Assembly (NCBI RefSeq): GCF_027158465.1
Contig: NZ_JAMKYL010000002.1
Location: 154,855-218,854 of the forward strand
Direction: 5' to 3'
Source: Oxalobacter paeniformigenes
Lineage (GTDB): Bacteria > Pseudomonadota > Gammaproteobacteria > Burkholderiales > Burkholderiaceae_D
DNA length: 64,000 nt
Part shown: positions 43,627 through 53,360 of the stretch, piece by piece
How the letters are laid out: every line of letters begins with the position of its first letter
How positions within the stretch are numbered: position 1 is the first letter of the stretch
Position numbers and translations under genes: made by a program
Notes under the pieces: generated by a model
What the model saw: the letters and a program-made list of their open reading frames with translations, nothing else
What the model was told of the DNA's origin: nothing
The model's database searches: none

Positions 43627-44892
43627 ATGATGGATCACGTATCGTGGATTGAATATATAGCCGCCGCGTTGTTTTTTCTGGCCTTGATTCATACTTTTTC
43701 CGCAAAATATTTCGTCAAGCTCGCACAGCGGGAAAGCCGTCATGCCGGTGCATGGCTGATGCTGGGCGAAGTGGAAGTGGTATTCGGTTTCTGGGCGTTC
43801 ATCCTGCTGGGATTCATGGCGGTCGTCAACGGATACGAAAAGGCTGTCGAGTATATGGATACCCGAGATTTCACGGAGCCACTGTTTGTTTTCGTCATTC
43901 TGGTCATCGCCGGGACGCGTCCCATCCTTCAGGCGGCACAATTGCTGATCGACTTGCTCGCGAAAGTCATTCCATTGCCGGGGACGATCACCTATTACTT
44001 CCTGACGTTGACGGTTGTGCCGTTGCTGGGATCGTTCATTACGGAACCGGCTGCCATGACACTGGCTGCCATCATTTTGCGGGACCGGTATTTTTCCAAA
44101 AAAATACCGGAAACCATGAAATATCTGACGATCGCCGTTTTGTTCGTTAACGTGTCGATCGGCGGTGTCCTGACTTCCTATGCCGCACCACCAGTGCTGA
44201 TGGTCGCCAGCAAATGGGGATGGGGCATGGATTTCATGCTGATGACGTTCGGCTGGAAAGCGGCTCTGGCTGTTTCAGTCAATGCATTGATCGCGTCATG
44301 GGTTTTCAGAAAAATACTGGTCGGTATGGACGATCTCAAGGATGACTATGAAATCGGTCGTGTACCGCCGCTGGTCATGCTGATTCACATGACGACACTG
44401 GTGCTGGTAGTGATATTCAGCCATCATCCGTTTGTTTTTATGGGATTTTTCCTGTTTTTCCTGGGATTTACGGAAGCTTATCATCGTTACCAGAGTCCGC
44501 TGATGTTGAGAGAAGGATTGCTGGTTGCTTTTTTTCTGGCAGGGCTGGTCGTTCTGGGGGGCATGCAAAAGTGGTGGTTGTCTCCCATTTTGTCAGGGCT
44601 GGACAGTCATACCCTGTTCGGTGGGGCGACATTGCTGACGGCTATTACGGATAATGCGGCACTGACCTATCTGGGCTCGCTTGTCGATGGTTTGTCGGAT
44701 GCCAGCAAATACGCACTGGTCGCCGGTGCCATTACCGGGGGCGGTTTGACGGTTATTGCCAACGCACCCAATCCGGTCTGTTTTTCATTGCTGAAAAACC
44801 ATTTCGAGCATCAGTCCATCAATCCGCTGATGCTGTTTCTTTACGCATTGCCGCCGACAATCATCGCCGCTTGCAGCTTTCTTCTGCTGTAA
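43627..44892 (+). CDS. Putative Na+/H+ antiporter (Na_H_antiport_3 family)
   Basis: Integral membrane protein of 421 residues with about eleven hydrophobic segments. Conserved features are YYFLTLTVVPLLGSFITEPAAMTLAAIILRDRYFS (in parts), VSIGGVLTSYAAPPVLMVASKWGW, and the C-terminal ITDNAALTYLGSLVDG and ANAPNPVCFSLLK, typical of this putative antiporter group. Exchange activity is family-level inference. Starts TTGTCTG-ATG; SD unclear. Confidence 0.85.
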   Translation: MMDHVSWIEYIAAALFFLALIHTFSAKYFVKLAQRESRHAGAWLMLGEVEVVFGFWAFILLGFMAVVNGYEKAVEYMDTRDFTEPLFVFVILVIAGTRPILQAAQLLIDLLAKVIPLPGTITYYFLTLTVVPLLGSFITEPAAMTLAAIILRDRYFSKKIPETMKYLTIAVLFVNVSIGGVLTSYAAPPVLMVASKWGWGMDFMLMTFGWKAALAVSVNALIASWVFRKILVGMDDLKDDYEIGRVPPLVMLIHMTTLVLVVIFSHHPFVFMGFFLFFLGFTEAYHRYQSPLMLREGLLVAFFLAGLVVLGGMQKWWLSPILSGLDSHTLFGGATLLTAITDNAALTYLGSLVDGLSDASKYALVAGAITGGGLTVIANAPNPVCFSLLKNHFEHQSINPLMLFLYALPPTIIAACSFLLL

Positions 44893-45006
44893 ACGGTGCC
44901 ATGACGGCCGTCTCATGCGCATGTCGGGATATATATCGTAAAAAATCGATACTTCCACTCCTGAGTCACGAGAAAATTATCTTTGGAGAATCAGGAAGGT
45001 AGTATA

Positions 45007-46404
45007 ATGCGCGCAATGAATACGCAGACCGACCCCCAGTTAGAATCCTTGCGCCTGCCGCCGCACTCGATCGAGGCGGAGCAGTCGGTATTGGGTGGTC
45101 TGCTCCTCGATAATTCCGCATGGGATCGCATCGCCGATTTTCTGAGAGATACCGACTTTTACCGGTTTGATCATCGCCTCATTTACCAGCATATCGACAA
45201 ACTGATCAATGCGTCGCGACCAGCTGACGTCATTACGGTCTATGAATCCTTGCAATCTGTCGGCAAGGCAGAGGAGGTTGGAGGACTTTCCTATCTGAAT
45301 GCGCTCGCGCAGAACACGCCGTCTGCCGCCAATATCCGGCATTATGCACAGATCGTGCGTGATCGCGGGATCCTGCGAAGCCTGATTACGGTGTCGGATG
45401 AAATTTCAGCCAGCGCGTTCCAGGCACAGGGCAAGGATGTCAAACAGATTCTGGACGAGGCGGAATCCCGTATCTTTGCCATTGCCGAGGAAGGCGCACG
45501 CGGAACGCAGGGGTTTCAGGGAATTACCCCCTTGCTTTCGCAGGTAGTCGACAGGATCAATGAATTGTATGACCGCGACAATCCCAACGATATTACCGGT
45601 GTGCCGACAGGTTTTATCGATCTCGACCGGATGACTTCCGGTTTGCAACCGGGTGATCTGATTATTGTGGCAGGTCGCCCCTCCATGGGGAAAACCGCTT
45701 TTTCTCTCAATATCGGAGAACATGTCGCGATAGAAAGCGGATTGCCTGTCGCTGTTTTTTCCATGGAAATGGGCGGCGCACAGCTTGCCATGCGTATGCT
45801 GGGATCGGTCGGCAAGCTCGATCAGCATCGGTTGAGGACAGGCCGGCTTGCCGATGAAGACTGGGAGCGTTTGTCGTTCGCCATGGAAAAAATGCGTGAG
45901 GCCCAGTTATATATCGATGAATCTCCGGGACTGAACTGCAATGACCTGAGAAGCCGGGCACGTCGGCTTGCCAGACAGTGCAGCAGGCTGGGTCTGATCA
46001 TCGTCGATTATCTCCAGTTGATGACATCCACATCAGGTTCGGCATCGGAAAACAGGGCTACGGAAATTTCCGAAATTTCACGCGGCCTGAAAGCATTGGC
46101 CAAGGAATTGAATTGTCCTGTAATTGCCTTGTCGCAGCTTAACCGTTCAGTCGAACAGCGTCCCAACAAGCGGCCTGTCATGTCTGATTTGCGTGAGTCC
46201 GGGGCGATCGAGCAGGATGCGGATCTTATTTTGTTTATTTACCGGGATGAAGTTTACAATCCCGACTCGCCCGATAAAGGAACGGCAGAGATCATTATCG
46301 GGAAGCAGCGTAATGGCCCGATCGGCAATGTCAGGCTGACCTTTCTCGGGCAATACACCAAATTTGACAACTATGCAGGCAGTGGAGGTATGTACGGTGA
46401 ATGA
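45007..46404 (+). CDS. dnaB: Replicative DNA helicase DnaB
   Basis: Hexameric 5'-3' helicase at the replication fork, 465 residues from ATG 45007. The N-terminal DnaG-interacting domain begins RLPPHSIEAEQSVLGGLLLDN. The RecA-like domain has VAGRPSMGKTAFSLNI (Walker A), IVDYLQLM (Walker B), SQLNRSVEQRPNKRPVMSDLRESGAIEQDAD (in parts), and YRDEVYNPDSPDKGTAEIIIGKQRNGP. The start is unsure: SD AGGAAGG precedes 45007, but TATAAT (45003-45008) overlaps it and a second ATG lies at 45016, allowing a leaderless form. Confidence 0.96.
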   Translation: MRAMNTQTDPQLESLRLPPHSIEAEQSVLGGLLLDNSAWDRIADFLRDTDFYRFDHRLIYQHIDKLINASRPADVITVYESLQSVGKAEEVGGLSYLNALAQNTPSAANIRHYAQIVRDRGILRSLITVSDEISASAFQAQGKDVKQILDEAESRIFAIAEEGARGTQGFQGITPLLSQVVDRINELYDRDNPNDITGVPTGFIDLDRMTSGLQPGDLIIVAGRPSMGKTAFSLNIGEHVAIESGLPVAVFSMEMGGAQLAMRMLGSVGKLDQHRLRTGRLADEDWERLSFAMEKMREAQLYIDESPGLNCNDLRSRARRLARQCSRLGLIIVDYLQLMTSTSGSASENRATEISEISRGLKALAKELNCPVIALSQLNRSVEQRPNKRPVMSDLRESGAIEQDADLILFIYRDEVYNPDSPDKGTAEIIIGKQRNGPIGNVRLTFLGQYTKFDNYAGSGGMYGE

Positions 46405-46495
46405 TCATTGGTATCCGATGCTGGCAATATGCCTATGCGGAAGACCATACCTTGTTCATGACCTGAACTGCCGGCACAAATGATGGGAAGCGATT

Positions 46496-47122
46496 ATGTT
46501 CGGACGTTTGATGCCTAAGGAAGAAAAATTCTTCGATTTGTTCAACCAGCATGCCGAATTTTGCGTAAAGGGTGCCAGAGAGTTGCACGACCTTATGCAG
46601 GATTCCAGCCATATCGAAAGACGATTGCATGCGATTGAAGGCCTTGAGAAACAGGCCGACAAAGTTACGTATCATACGATCGGCATTTTGCATAAAACCT
46701 TTATTACTCCGCTCGACCGTGAAGATATTCATCGTCTGATTACCAAGATGGACGATATTCTCGATCTGATGGAAGATGCTGCACAGACTGTATCGTTGTA
46801 CGATATCCAGACCATCACGCCGGAAGCTATCCGTTTGGCTGAACTGTGTCTCGGGTGTTGTGAAAAGATCAAGGACGGCGTTTCATTGCTTCACAACATG
46901 AACCATTCGCGCGAAATACTGGAAATATGCGAGGAAATCGACCGTCTGGAATCCGATGCGGACCATGTCATGCATGCAGCACTCTCGAAACTGTTCCGTG
47001 ACGAACCCGATGTCCGCACGCTCATCAAGCTTAAAGCCTTGTACGAAATTCTCGAGAATGTAACGGACATTTGTGAAGATGTCGCCAATATCATCGAGGG
47101 AATTGTCGTCGAAAATGCCTGA
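46496..47122 (+). CDS. DUF47 (PhoU-like) phosphate-transport accessory protein
   Basis: Helical protein of 208 residues. The N-terminus MFGRLMPKEEKFFDLFNQHAE and internal YHTIGILHKTFITPLDREDIHRLITKMDDILDLMEDAA (in parts) match the DUF47/TIGR00153 family. It resembles PhoU and typically regulates the adjacent low-affinity phosphate transporter. The pit gene follows after 65 bases. Confidence 0.94.
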   Translation: MFGRLMPKEEKFFDLFNQHAEFCVKGARELHDLMQDSSHIERRLHAIEGLEKQADKVTYHTIGILHKTFITPLDREDIHRLITKMDDILDLMEDAAQTVSLYDIQTITPEAIRLAELCLGCCEKIKDGVSLLHNMNHSREILEICEEIDRLESDADHVMHAALSKLFRDEPDVRTLIKLKALYEILENVTDICEDVANIIEGIVVENA

Positions 47123-47187
47123 GGGCAAATCGCCGTATCGTATATCCCTGTATTCGTTCCGTTATCAACTTCATTCAATTCAAATTC

Positions 47188-48195
47188 ATGCAAGCGATAC
47201 ATGTCAGTCTTTATGCCCTCATCCTGATTGTTGCCATGGCATTGATTTTCGATTTCATGAACGGATTTCATGATGCAGCCAATGCGATTGCTACTGTGGT
47301 TTCCACCGGTGTGCTCAAACCGCATACAGCCGTTGCCATGACCGCTTTCATGAACTGTGTGGCCATCTTCGTGTTCGATCTGCATGTGGCGACGACAGTC
47401 GGCAAGGGTACGGTCGATCCGGCTATCGTCGATCATTATGTCGTGTTCGGTGCGCTGGTCGGTGCGATTGGATGGAATATCATCACTTGGTATTACGGGA
47501 TTCCATCCTCATCATCCCATGCCTTGATCGGTGGATTGATCGGTGCGGCGATTGCCAAGGCAGGTAGCGGATCGCTGATCGCTTCCGGTATTTTCAAGAT
47601 CATCGCTTTTATCGTCATTTCGCCTTTGCTGGGGTTTTTGCTGGGCTCGATCATGATGGTGCTGGTATCCTGGATTTTCGTGCGTTCGCAGCCGCGGAAT
47701 ATCGATCGCTGGTTCCGGCGATTGCAGCTGATTTCAGCTTCGTTGTACAGTCTGGGACACGGTGGCAACGATGCACAAAAGACGATGGGCCTGATCTGGA
47801 TGTTGCTGATCGCATCCGGCTATGCGGCTGACAACAGTCACTTGCCGCTGTGGGTCGTCATTTCATGTTATGGCGCCATCGGCTTCGGTACCTTGTTCGG
47901 CGGATGGCGTATCGTGAAAACGATGGGACAGAAAATCACCAAGCTCAAACCGGTCGGCGGATTCTGTGCAGAAACCGGTGGTGCCATGACGCTGTTCATC
48001 GCCACAGCACTCGGTATCCCGGTTTCCACGACACATACTATTACTGGTGCGATCGTCGGTGTCGGTTCCGCACAGAAAACTTCCGCTGTACGCTGGGGAG
48101 TCGCCAGCAATATCGTCTGGGCATGGATACTGACCATTCCTGCTTCTGCTTTTATCGCCGCCATTGCATGGTGGGTCGGTACCAAATTCCTGTGA
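47188..48195 (+). CDS. pit: Low-affinity inorganic phosphate transporter PitA
   Basis: Metal-phosphate/proton symporter, 335 residues with about ten membrane segments. Inverted repeats of the family are seen as DFMNGFHDAANAIATVVSTGVL near the N-terminus and SLGHGGNDAQKTMGLIW mid-protein. WYYGIPSSSSHALIGGLIGAAIAKAG and GIPVSTTHTITGAIVGVG are the signature motifs. Paired with the DUF47 gene. A hairpin terminator follows. Confidence 0.95.
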   Translation: MQAIHVSLYALILIVAMALIFDFMNGFHDAANAIATVVSTGVLKPHTAVAMTAFMNCVAIFVFDLHVATTVGKGTVDPAIVDHYVVFGALVGAIGWNIITWYYGIPSSSSHALIGGLIGAAIAKAGSGSLIASGIFKIIAFIVISPLLGFLLGSIMMVLVSWIFVRSQPRNIDRWFRRLQLISASLYSLGHGGNDAQKTMGLIWMLLIASGYAADNSHLPLWVVISCYGAIGFGTLFGGWRIVKTMGQKITKLKPVGGFCAETGGAMTLFIATALGIPVSTTHTITGAIVGVGSAQKTSAVRWGVASNIVWAWILTIPASAFIAAIAWWVGTKFL

Positions 48196-48206
48196 TCTGG
48201 GCTTTT

Positions 48207-48234
48207 CCTGCCGGTTGACGGGACCGGCAGGTTT
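48207..48234 (+). terminator. Hairpin after pit
   Basis: CCTGCCGGT (48207-48215) pairs with ACCGGCAGG (48223-48231) with a 7-base loop, followed by TTT. The T-run is short, so termination may be partial. Confidence 0.65.
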
Positions 48235-48667
48235 ACGCGTTTGCCGTTTTCCATTGCCATCAGTATGTAGATAGGCATACAACGTGTCATATTTTTTCCA
48301 GTATTTGTCAGATGCGCGACAGCCGCTTCGTGCGTTCTGTCGGTTATCGTTCGGGACTGGAGAATACGTGTCCGAGCGTTGAATCCGGATGAAGGGAATA
48401 CGCGATATAAAGAGTTTTGAAACTGTATGAAAGTGTGCAGGATATTGCCGGAATGTTTGCACTGGCGCCGCTTGCTTTCAGGTCGGTTTGCGGATTGCGG
48501 AAAAGGGGCCGTAAAGCGGCTATAAAAGCCGTCAGATCCGGATGGGCGAGAGAAACAGGAAACGATCGTGTTCTGATGGATGCGGGTCACTGCCGGCGAC
48601 CCGTGGTGTTATGCCGGTGAACCGGAAGAGTCGGACGACAATATCGGTTCACCGGTTGCGTGACAGG
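48235..48667. other. Intergenic region, no gene seen
   Basis: The 433 bases between the pit terminator and the hibernation-factor gene hold only short ORFs without convincing starts or coding signal. I see no tRNA-like fold or known riboswitch. It may simply hold decayed sequence. Confidence 0.4.
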
Positions 48668-49024
48668 CTAGATGGCCAGGAATGGCTTGTTGAAATACAA
48701 CGGCAAAGTATCGTGCGGGATGTATTTCGCTTTTGACATCGTTTTGTTCAAAAGCCTTGATGCGCGTCTGGTGGCACTGTCGATAGCGCCTTTGACATCT
48801 GCTGCGAATTCAGTGACGACGATAGGGGACATACCGGGCAGTACCAGCTGGATCAGGCAACGTTTTTTGAACCCGCTCTTGATACGGTTGGTATCCGACA
48901 AACGAACAGTAATGTAATTGATGCTGTTTTGCGCATGGGACAACATTGCGTTCAAGCGTTCCATAATATATTCCTGTACGGCTTCACCTGCCTTGATACC
49001 CTTGGTAATAATGGTCGGTTCCAT
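48668..49024 (-). CDS. HPF/RaiA-family ribosome hibernation factor
   Basis: Small protein of 118 residues from ATG 49024. The N-terminal part MEPTIITKGIKAGEAVQEYI and the beta-alpha pattern with ITVRLSDTNRIK and CLIQLVLPGMSPIVVTEFAADVKGAIDSATRRASRLLN (in parts) match short-type hibernation factors, with a basic helix for binding the 30S decoding region. The longer upstream frame contains a hydrophobic segment and is discarded. Divergent from the NhaR-like gene. Confidence 0.8.
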   Translation of the reverse strand: MEPTIITKGIKAGEAVQEYIMERLNAMLSHAQNSINYITVRLSDTNRIKSGFKKRCLIQLVLPGMSPIVVTEFAADVKGAIDSATRRASRLLNKTMSKAKYIPHDTLPLYFNKPFLAI

Positions 49025-49109
49025 GTGTTTTTTTGCTCCTGCCAGTAATGTGTTGCTATAAAGATATATTAAACAATGGAAGAATGTGTAAAAAGAGAAC
49101 ATAATAGTA

Positions 49110-50045
49110 ATGTTACTTCAAAAAAATAGAATGATGAAATCTTCCAGTCTAAATTATCGACATTTGTATTATTTTTGGGTCGCAGCCAAGGAAGGTGGTG
49201 TAACGCGTGCAGCCGAACGATTGGGCGTCGCCGTGCAGACGATCAGTATGCAGCTGGCATTGCTGGAAAAATCGATCGGCAAAACGCTGTTTGCGCCACA
49301 GGGACGCCGTCTGGTACTGACGGAAGCCGGAAGGGTTGCATTGAACTATGCCGACCAGATTTTTCTGTTGGGCGAACAGTTGCAGGAAACATTGGCTGAG
49401 GACGATGTCGGAAAGAGTTTGCGACTGACGGTGGGTATTTCCGATTCACTGCCGAAGATGATCGCATACCGTCTTCTGGAACCGGCATTGCAATTGCCGC
49501 AGTTTGTACGCATGGAATGTTACGACGGTACGTTTGAAACCTTGTTGGCGGATTTGGCGTTGCACAAGCTCGATGTCGTGTTGACCGATCGGCCGACCAA
49601 TGTCAAAAGCAGTCTCAGGGTGTTCAGCCATGAATTGGGAGACAGGGCGGTATGGTTGTTCGGTACGGAAGAGCTGGCCGAGAAATATCGTGACAATTTC
49701 CCTGAATGCCTCAATGGTGCACCGGTGTTGTTGCCGACGCGTAACAATGCGATCCGGATGCGTCTGGATCAATGGTTCGAGGTGAACAATATCCGGCCTT
49801 TTATCGCAGGCGAGTTTTCCGACAGCGCCTTGCTGAAGACGTTCGGACGTATCGGGCTGGGCATGTTCCATGCGCCGATCGTGCTGGCGGATGAAATGAA
49901 GGACCAGTTCAGAGCGGTTCCTATTGGCGAAATGAAGGGGGTTCGCGAGCAGTATTACGCCATTTCAGCCGAAATGAAAATCAGGCATGTCGCTGTAGAG
50001 GCTATTCTCGAAGCGCGGCGAAAAATCATGGAAGAGGCTGACTGA
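49110..50045 (+). CDS. nhaR: LysR-type regulator, NhaR-like
   Basis: Transcriptional regulator of up to 311 residues. The N-terminal wHTH (NYRHLYYFWVAAKEGGVTRAAERLGVAVQTISMQLALLE in parts) matches NhaR, the Na+-responsive activator of nhaA, as does ALNYADQIFLLGEQL. The effector domain follows. Starts at 49110, 49131 or 49134 are possible and none has a strong SD; conserved sequence begins near SSLNYRHL. No nhaA is beside it; a different antiporter gene is 4 kb away. Its end overlaps the convergent rsmA end by 20 bases. Confidence 0.85.
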   Translation: MLLQKNRMMKSSSLNYRHLYYFWVAAKEGGVTRAAERLGVAVQTISMQLALLEKSIGKTLFAPQGRRLVLTEAGRVALNYADQIFLLGEQLQETLAEDDVGKSLRLTVGISDSLPKMIAYRLLEPALQLPQFVRMECYDGTFETLLADLALHKLDVVLTDRPTNVKSSLRVFSHELGDRAVWLFGTEELAEKYRDNFPECLNGAPVLLPTRNNAIRMRLDQWFEVNNIRPFIAGEFSDSALLKTFGRIGLGMFHAPIVLADEMKDQFRAVPIGEMKGVREQYYAISAEMKIRHVAVEAILEARRKIMEEAD

Positions 50046-50832
50046 CGTCATCTGTGGGCAATGGAGGCAAATGTCTGGCCAGCAGGATGAATTGTTCCAC
50101 AGACAGCGCCTCCGGCCTTTTTGCAGGATCGATGCCCAGCTCGATCAGTTCCGCCTCCGTGAAAAAAGGAGCAAGGTTGTTTCGCACGATCTTGCGACGT
50201 TGTGAAAAAGCCTGTGTGACGATTTTTTCGAGGGCATCCAGCGGAACGCTTTCGGGGTTTTCTCTGGGAATCATCCGGACAATGGCCGAATCCACTTTCG
50301 GTGCCGGATCGAATGCTGTTGGCGGAACGATGAAAAGCATTTCCATGTCATAACGCCATTGCAGCATGACAGAAAGTCGCCCGAAGGCTTTGCTGCCGGG
50401 TTCTGCGACCATGCGTTCAACCACTTCGCGTTGCAACATGAAGTGCTGGTCCGCAACCTGGTCCGCGAAAGTCATCAGGTGAAAGAGCAACGGTGTCGAG
50501 ATGTTATAGGGCAGATTCCCGACGATCCGGATTTTGCGGTCGTGTTGCGTACAAATCGTATTGACATCGAAATCCAGTGCATCGGCCTGATGTACGATCA
50601 GTTTGTCTGGCGGAAAACGCTTTTTCAGATAAGCGGCCAAATCTCGATCCAGTTCGATAACATCAAGCCGTTCCAGATGCGGGAGCAATTTCTCGGTCAT
50701 GGCGCCAAGGCCTGGTCCGATTTCAAGCATGCAATCCGTTTCGCGTGGTGCGATGGCATCGATGATGGCATACAGGACGGCAGAATCTTTCAGGAAGTTC
50801 TGGCCGAATCGTTTGCGCGGAATATGTTTCAT
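50026..50832 (-). CDS. rsmA: 16S rRNA dimethyladenosine transferase
   Basis: SAM-dependent enzyme that dimethylates A1518 and A1519 in the 30S platform (KsgA), 268 residues. KRFGQNFLKDSAVLYAIIDAI is the N-terminal signature, then LEIGPGLGAMTEKLL (SAM loop), VIELDRDLAAYL, VGNLPYNISTPLLFHLM (NLPY motif) and FSQRRKIVRNNLAP. It overlaps the pdxA stop by four bases: surA-pdxA-rsmA is the common arrangement. Confidence 0.97.
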   Translation of the reverse strand: MKHIPRKRFGQNFLKDSAVLYAIIDAIAPRETDCMLEIGPGLGAMTEKLLPHLERLDVIELDRDLAAYLKKRFPPDKLIVHQADALDFDVNTICTQHDRKIRIVGNLPYNISTPLLFHLMTFADQVADQHFMLQREVVERMVAEPGSKAFGRLSVMLQWRYDMEMLFIVPPTAFDPAPKVDSAIVRMIPRENPESVPLDALEKIVTQAFSQRRKIVRNNLAPFFTEAELIELGIDPAKRPEALSVEQFILLARHLPPLPTDDVSQPLP

Positions 50833-51881
50833 GTGCGTTGTCCGGTTTGACGCGAAAAAGTTGCCATTTCGGCGGCGATCCGTATGGCCTCGATCATGCT
50901 GCTTTCCTGGGCAATGCCCAGTCCCCGTGAGGCGATATCCAGCGCTGTGCCATGATCGACAGACGTGCGGATGATGGGCAGTCCCAGTGTAATATTGACG
51001 CCATGTCCGAATGTCGCGTATTTGAGGACAGGCAATCCCTGATCATGGTACATGGACAGGATGCAGTCTGCTTCTGCCAGGTAATGTGGTTGAAAAAGAG
51101 TATCGGCCGGGTAGGGACCGGATATTCGGATGCCTTGTTTTTGCAAGGCGGTGATTGCCGGGATGATGGTCCGGATCTCCTCGTCACCGAGATATCCGTT
51201 TTCACCGGCATGCGGATTCAGTCCGGTGGCCAGGATACGGGGCGCCACAAGACCGAAGCGTTTTTTCAGGTCATGGTGGATGATTCTGACGATTTCCTGC
51301 AAACTGTCGCGCGAGATGGCATCGCTGACATTTTTCAGCGGCAAATGGGTGGTTGCCAGTGCGACACGCAACATGAACCGTTTGTCGCCGGTATGGCTGC
51401 CTGTCATACCGGCCAGCATCATGACAACCCGGGGTGTTCCGGTTTTTTCGGCAAAATATTCCGTATGGCCGGTAAAGGGAATGCCTGCGTCGTTGATCGT
51501 GCTTTTTTGTACCGGTCCGGTTACGACAGCATCGAACTGGCCGTTCATGGCTCCGGAAATGGCGATATCCATGAATGACAAGACCGCGGGACCGTTGCGT
51601 GGGTCGAGCTTGCCTGCAACAGCAGGTGTGGCCAGCGGCGAATCGATGACGCTGATGACACCTGGATCCCGATCCAGAGTCGTGGCATATTCGCCAGATG
51701 GCGCCATAGGCCTGAGCCGGATACCACGATCGATACCTGCAGCGGTTTTTTCCAGCAATGCATAATCACCGATGAGAATCGGAATGACGGCGTCCAGACA
51801 GCGATATGCGCCCCGGATGGAAATTTCAGGGCCGATACCCGCAGGTTCGCCGGTAGTAATGGCAATGACGGGTTTTTGCAT
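50829..51881 (-). CDS. pdxA: 4-hydroxythreonine-4-phosphate dehydrogenase
   Basis: NAD-dependent step of pyridoxal phosphate synthesis, 350 residues. VIAITTGEPAGIGPEI at the N-terminus, TGPVQKSTINDAGIPFTGHTEYFAE in two parts with metal-binding His, GLNPHAGENGYLGDEEI, and MYHDQGLPVLKYATFGHGVNITLGLPIIRTSVDHGTA (in parts). The start overlaps the surA stop by one base. Confidence 0.96.
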   Translation of the reverse strand: MQKPVIAITTGEPAGIGPEISIRGAYRCLDAVIPILIGDYALLEKTAAGIDRGIRLRPMAPSGEYATTLDRDPGVISVIDSPLATPAVAGKLDPRNGPAVLSFMDIAISGAMNGQFDAVVTGPVQKSTINDAGIPFTGHTEYFAEKTGTPRVVMMLAGMTGSHTGDKRFMLRVALATTHLPLKNVSDAISRDSLQEIVRIIHHDLKKRFGLVAPRILATGLNPHAGENGYLGDEEIRTIIPAITALQKQGIRISGPYPADTLFQPHYLAEADCILSMYHDQGLPVLKYATFGHGVNITLGLPIIRTSVDHGTALDIASRGLGIAQESSMIEAIRIAAEMATFSRQTGQRT

Positions 51882-53308
51882 TACATATCCTGCCTTGGAT
51901 CGTTCAAACGATATTCGACATAGGCTCGGTCACGCAACTGACGGAGCCATTCTTCTGTCGCTTCGGCAATCTTGCGTTCACGAATGGCCTGTTTTGCTGC
52001 CGCACGTTTTCTTTCAAGCGACATGTCATCCGTTTTCTTGTCCAGAACCTGAATCAGGTGGAAACCGAATTGCGTTTCAACCGGATCGCTGATTTCACCG
52101 GGTTGCAGTGAAACAAGTGCTTTTTCGAATTCTGGAACGGTGTCTCCCGGATAAATCCAGCCCAGATCGCCGCCACGGCTTGCTGATGTGTCGTTCGAGT
52201 GGGTTTTGGCCAGTTCCTCGAATGTGGCCGAGTGGTTCTGGATACGTTGTTTGAGTTCAAGCAGCTTGTGTTTCGCTTCGTCGGCCGAAACCAGCTGATT
52301 GACCTTGATCAGGATGTGCCGTGCATGGATTTGCTGGATAGCTTGTCCTCCCGGTATGCTTGCCTGCTCCGGTCCCGTTGACATGGTGCGTTTGTCCAGA
52401 ACCTTCAGAATATGGAAACCGTTTGGACTCTTGATGATGCGTGTCAGGTCGCCGGGATTGAGTCCGGCTAGTGCTTCTACAAATACCTTGGGGAGACGGT
52501 CTGTGCTTCGCCAACCGATATCGCCACCGCTCAAGCCTTCATCAGCATCGGAATATGAAGCGGCTGTTTGCTGGAAATCGCTGCCGGATTGCAGTGCTTT
52601 CAGCACTTTTTCTGCACGATCGCGTTTTTCGGCGATTTGTTCAGGTGATGCATTTTCCGGGATGCGGATCAGGATATGGCCGAGCCGGAGCTGGACCGGC
52701 ATGGGCATTTGCGAGTCAGCGCCCAGAACATGATCGATTTCTGCGTCGTTGATCTGGATTTTGTTGTTGACTTCCCGGTCTCGCAGACGTTGCAGCGTAA
52801 TATCGTGACGAACATTTTCACGATATTTTTCAAAGGGGATGCCGCTTTGTTCAATATGATGCTGGAACTGCGACATCGTCATGTGCTGGCTTTCGGCGAT
52901 ACGGGCAATCGTTCTGTCGAGCTGGGTATCGTCGATACGGAGACCCATTTCCTTGGCCAGTTGCATTTGCGCACTTTCAACGATCATATGTTCCAGTGCC
53001 TGTTTCCGCAGGATTTCTCGTGGTGGCAGCGTGATATTTTGTTGCTTGAGCCGTTGTTCGATTAGCTGGAGACGGGTATTGAGTTCTCCCATGGTGATGA
53101 CGTCGTTATTGACGACGGCGGCAATGAAATCGACAGTGACTGGCTGGGCCGTACGGGGAGCGGCTGCGGCGGAAGTCGTTGTGCTGGCCGCCGGTTGTTG
53201 CGTGTCGGTTTGCGCCAGCGATACGGTTGACAGAAACAGCCCGAAAAGCAGGGAGCAGGTTTGTGTCAGGACAGTCGGTGACTTGGCTGAAGACGTGAAC
53301 AAGAACAT
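51881..53308 (-). CDS. surA: Periplasmic chaperone/PPIase SurA
   Basis: Periplasmic chaperone that carries outer-membrane proteins, including LptD, to the BAM complex. From ATG 53308 (SD GAGGAT) it has 475 residues with a signal peptide (LLFGLFLSTVSLAQTD). After the N-terminal chaperone domain (VNNDVITMGELNTRLQLIE) come two parvulin domains: RLGHILIRIP...GGDIGWRS and ARHILIKVN...RGGDLGWIYPG. The ORF remains open 47 codons upstream but those residues are not signal-like. Confidence 0.95.
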   Translation of the reverse strand: MFLFTSSAKSPTVLTQTCSLLFGLFLSTVSLAQTDTQQPAASTTTSAAAAPRTAQPVTVDFIAAVVNNDVITMGELNTRLQLIEQRLKQQNITLPPREILRKQALEHMIVESAQMQLAKEMGLRIDDTQLDRTIARIAESQHMTMSQFQHHIEQSGIPFEKYRENVRHDITLQRLRDREVNNKIQINDAEIDHVLGADSQMPMPVQLRLGHILIRIPENASPEQIAEKRDRAEKVLKALQSGSDFQQTAASYSDADEGLSGGDIGWRSTDRLPKVFVEALAGLNPGDLTRIIKSPNGFHILKVLDKRTMSTGPEQASIPGGQAIQQIHARHILIKVNQLVSADEAKHKLLELKQRIQNHSATFEELAKTHSNDTSASRGGDLGWIYPGDTVPEFEKALVSLQPGEISDPVETQFGFHLIQVLDKKTDDMSLERKRAAAKQAIRERKIAEATEEWLRQLRDRAYVEYRLNDPRQDM

Positions 53309-53360
53309 GGAATGATCCTCGTTGGCATAAGATTTGTTTTGATCGTGGCGACAAACAGCA

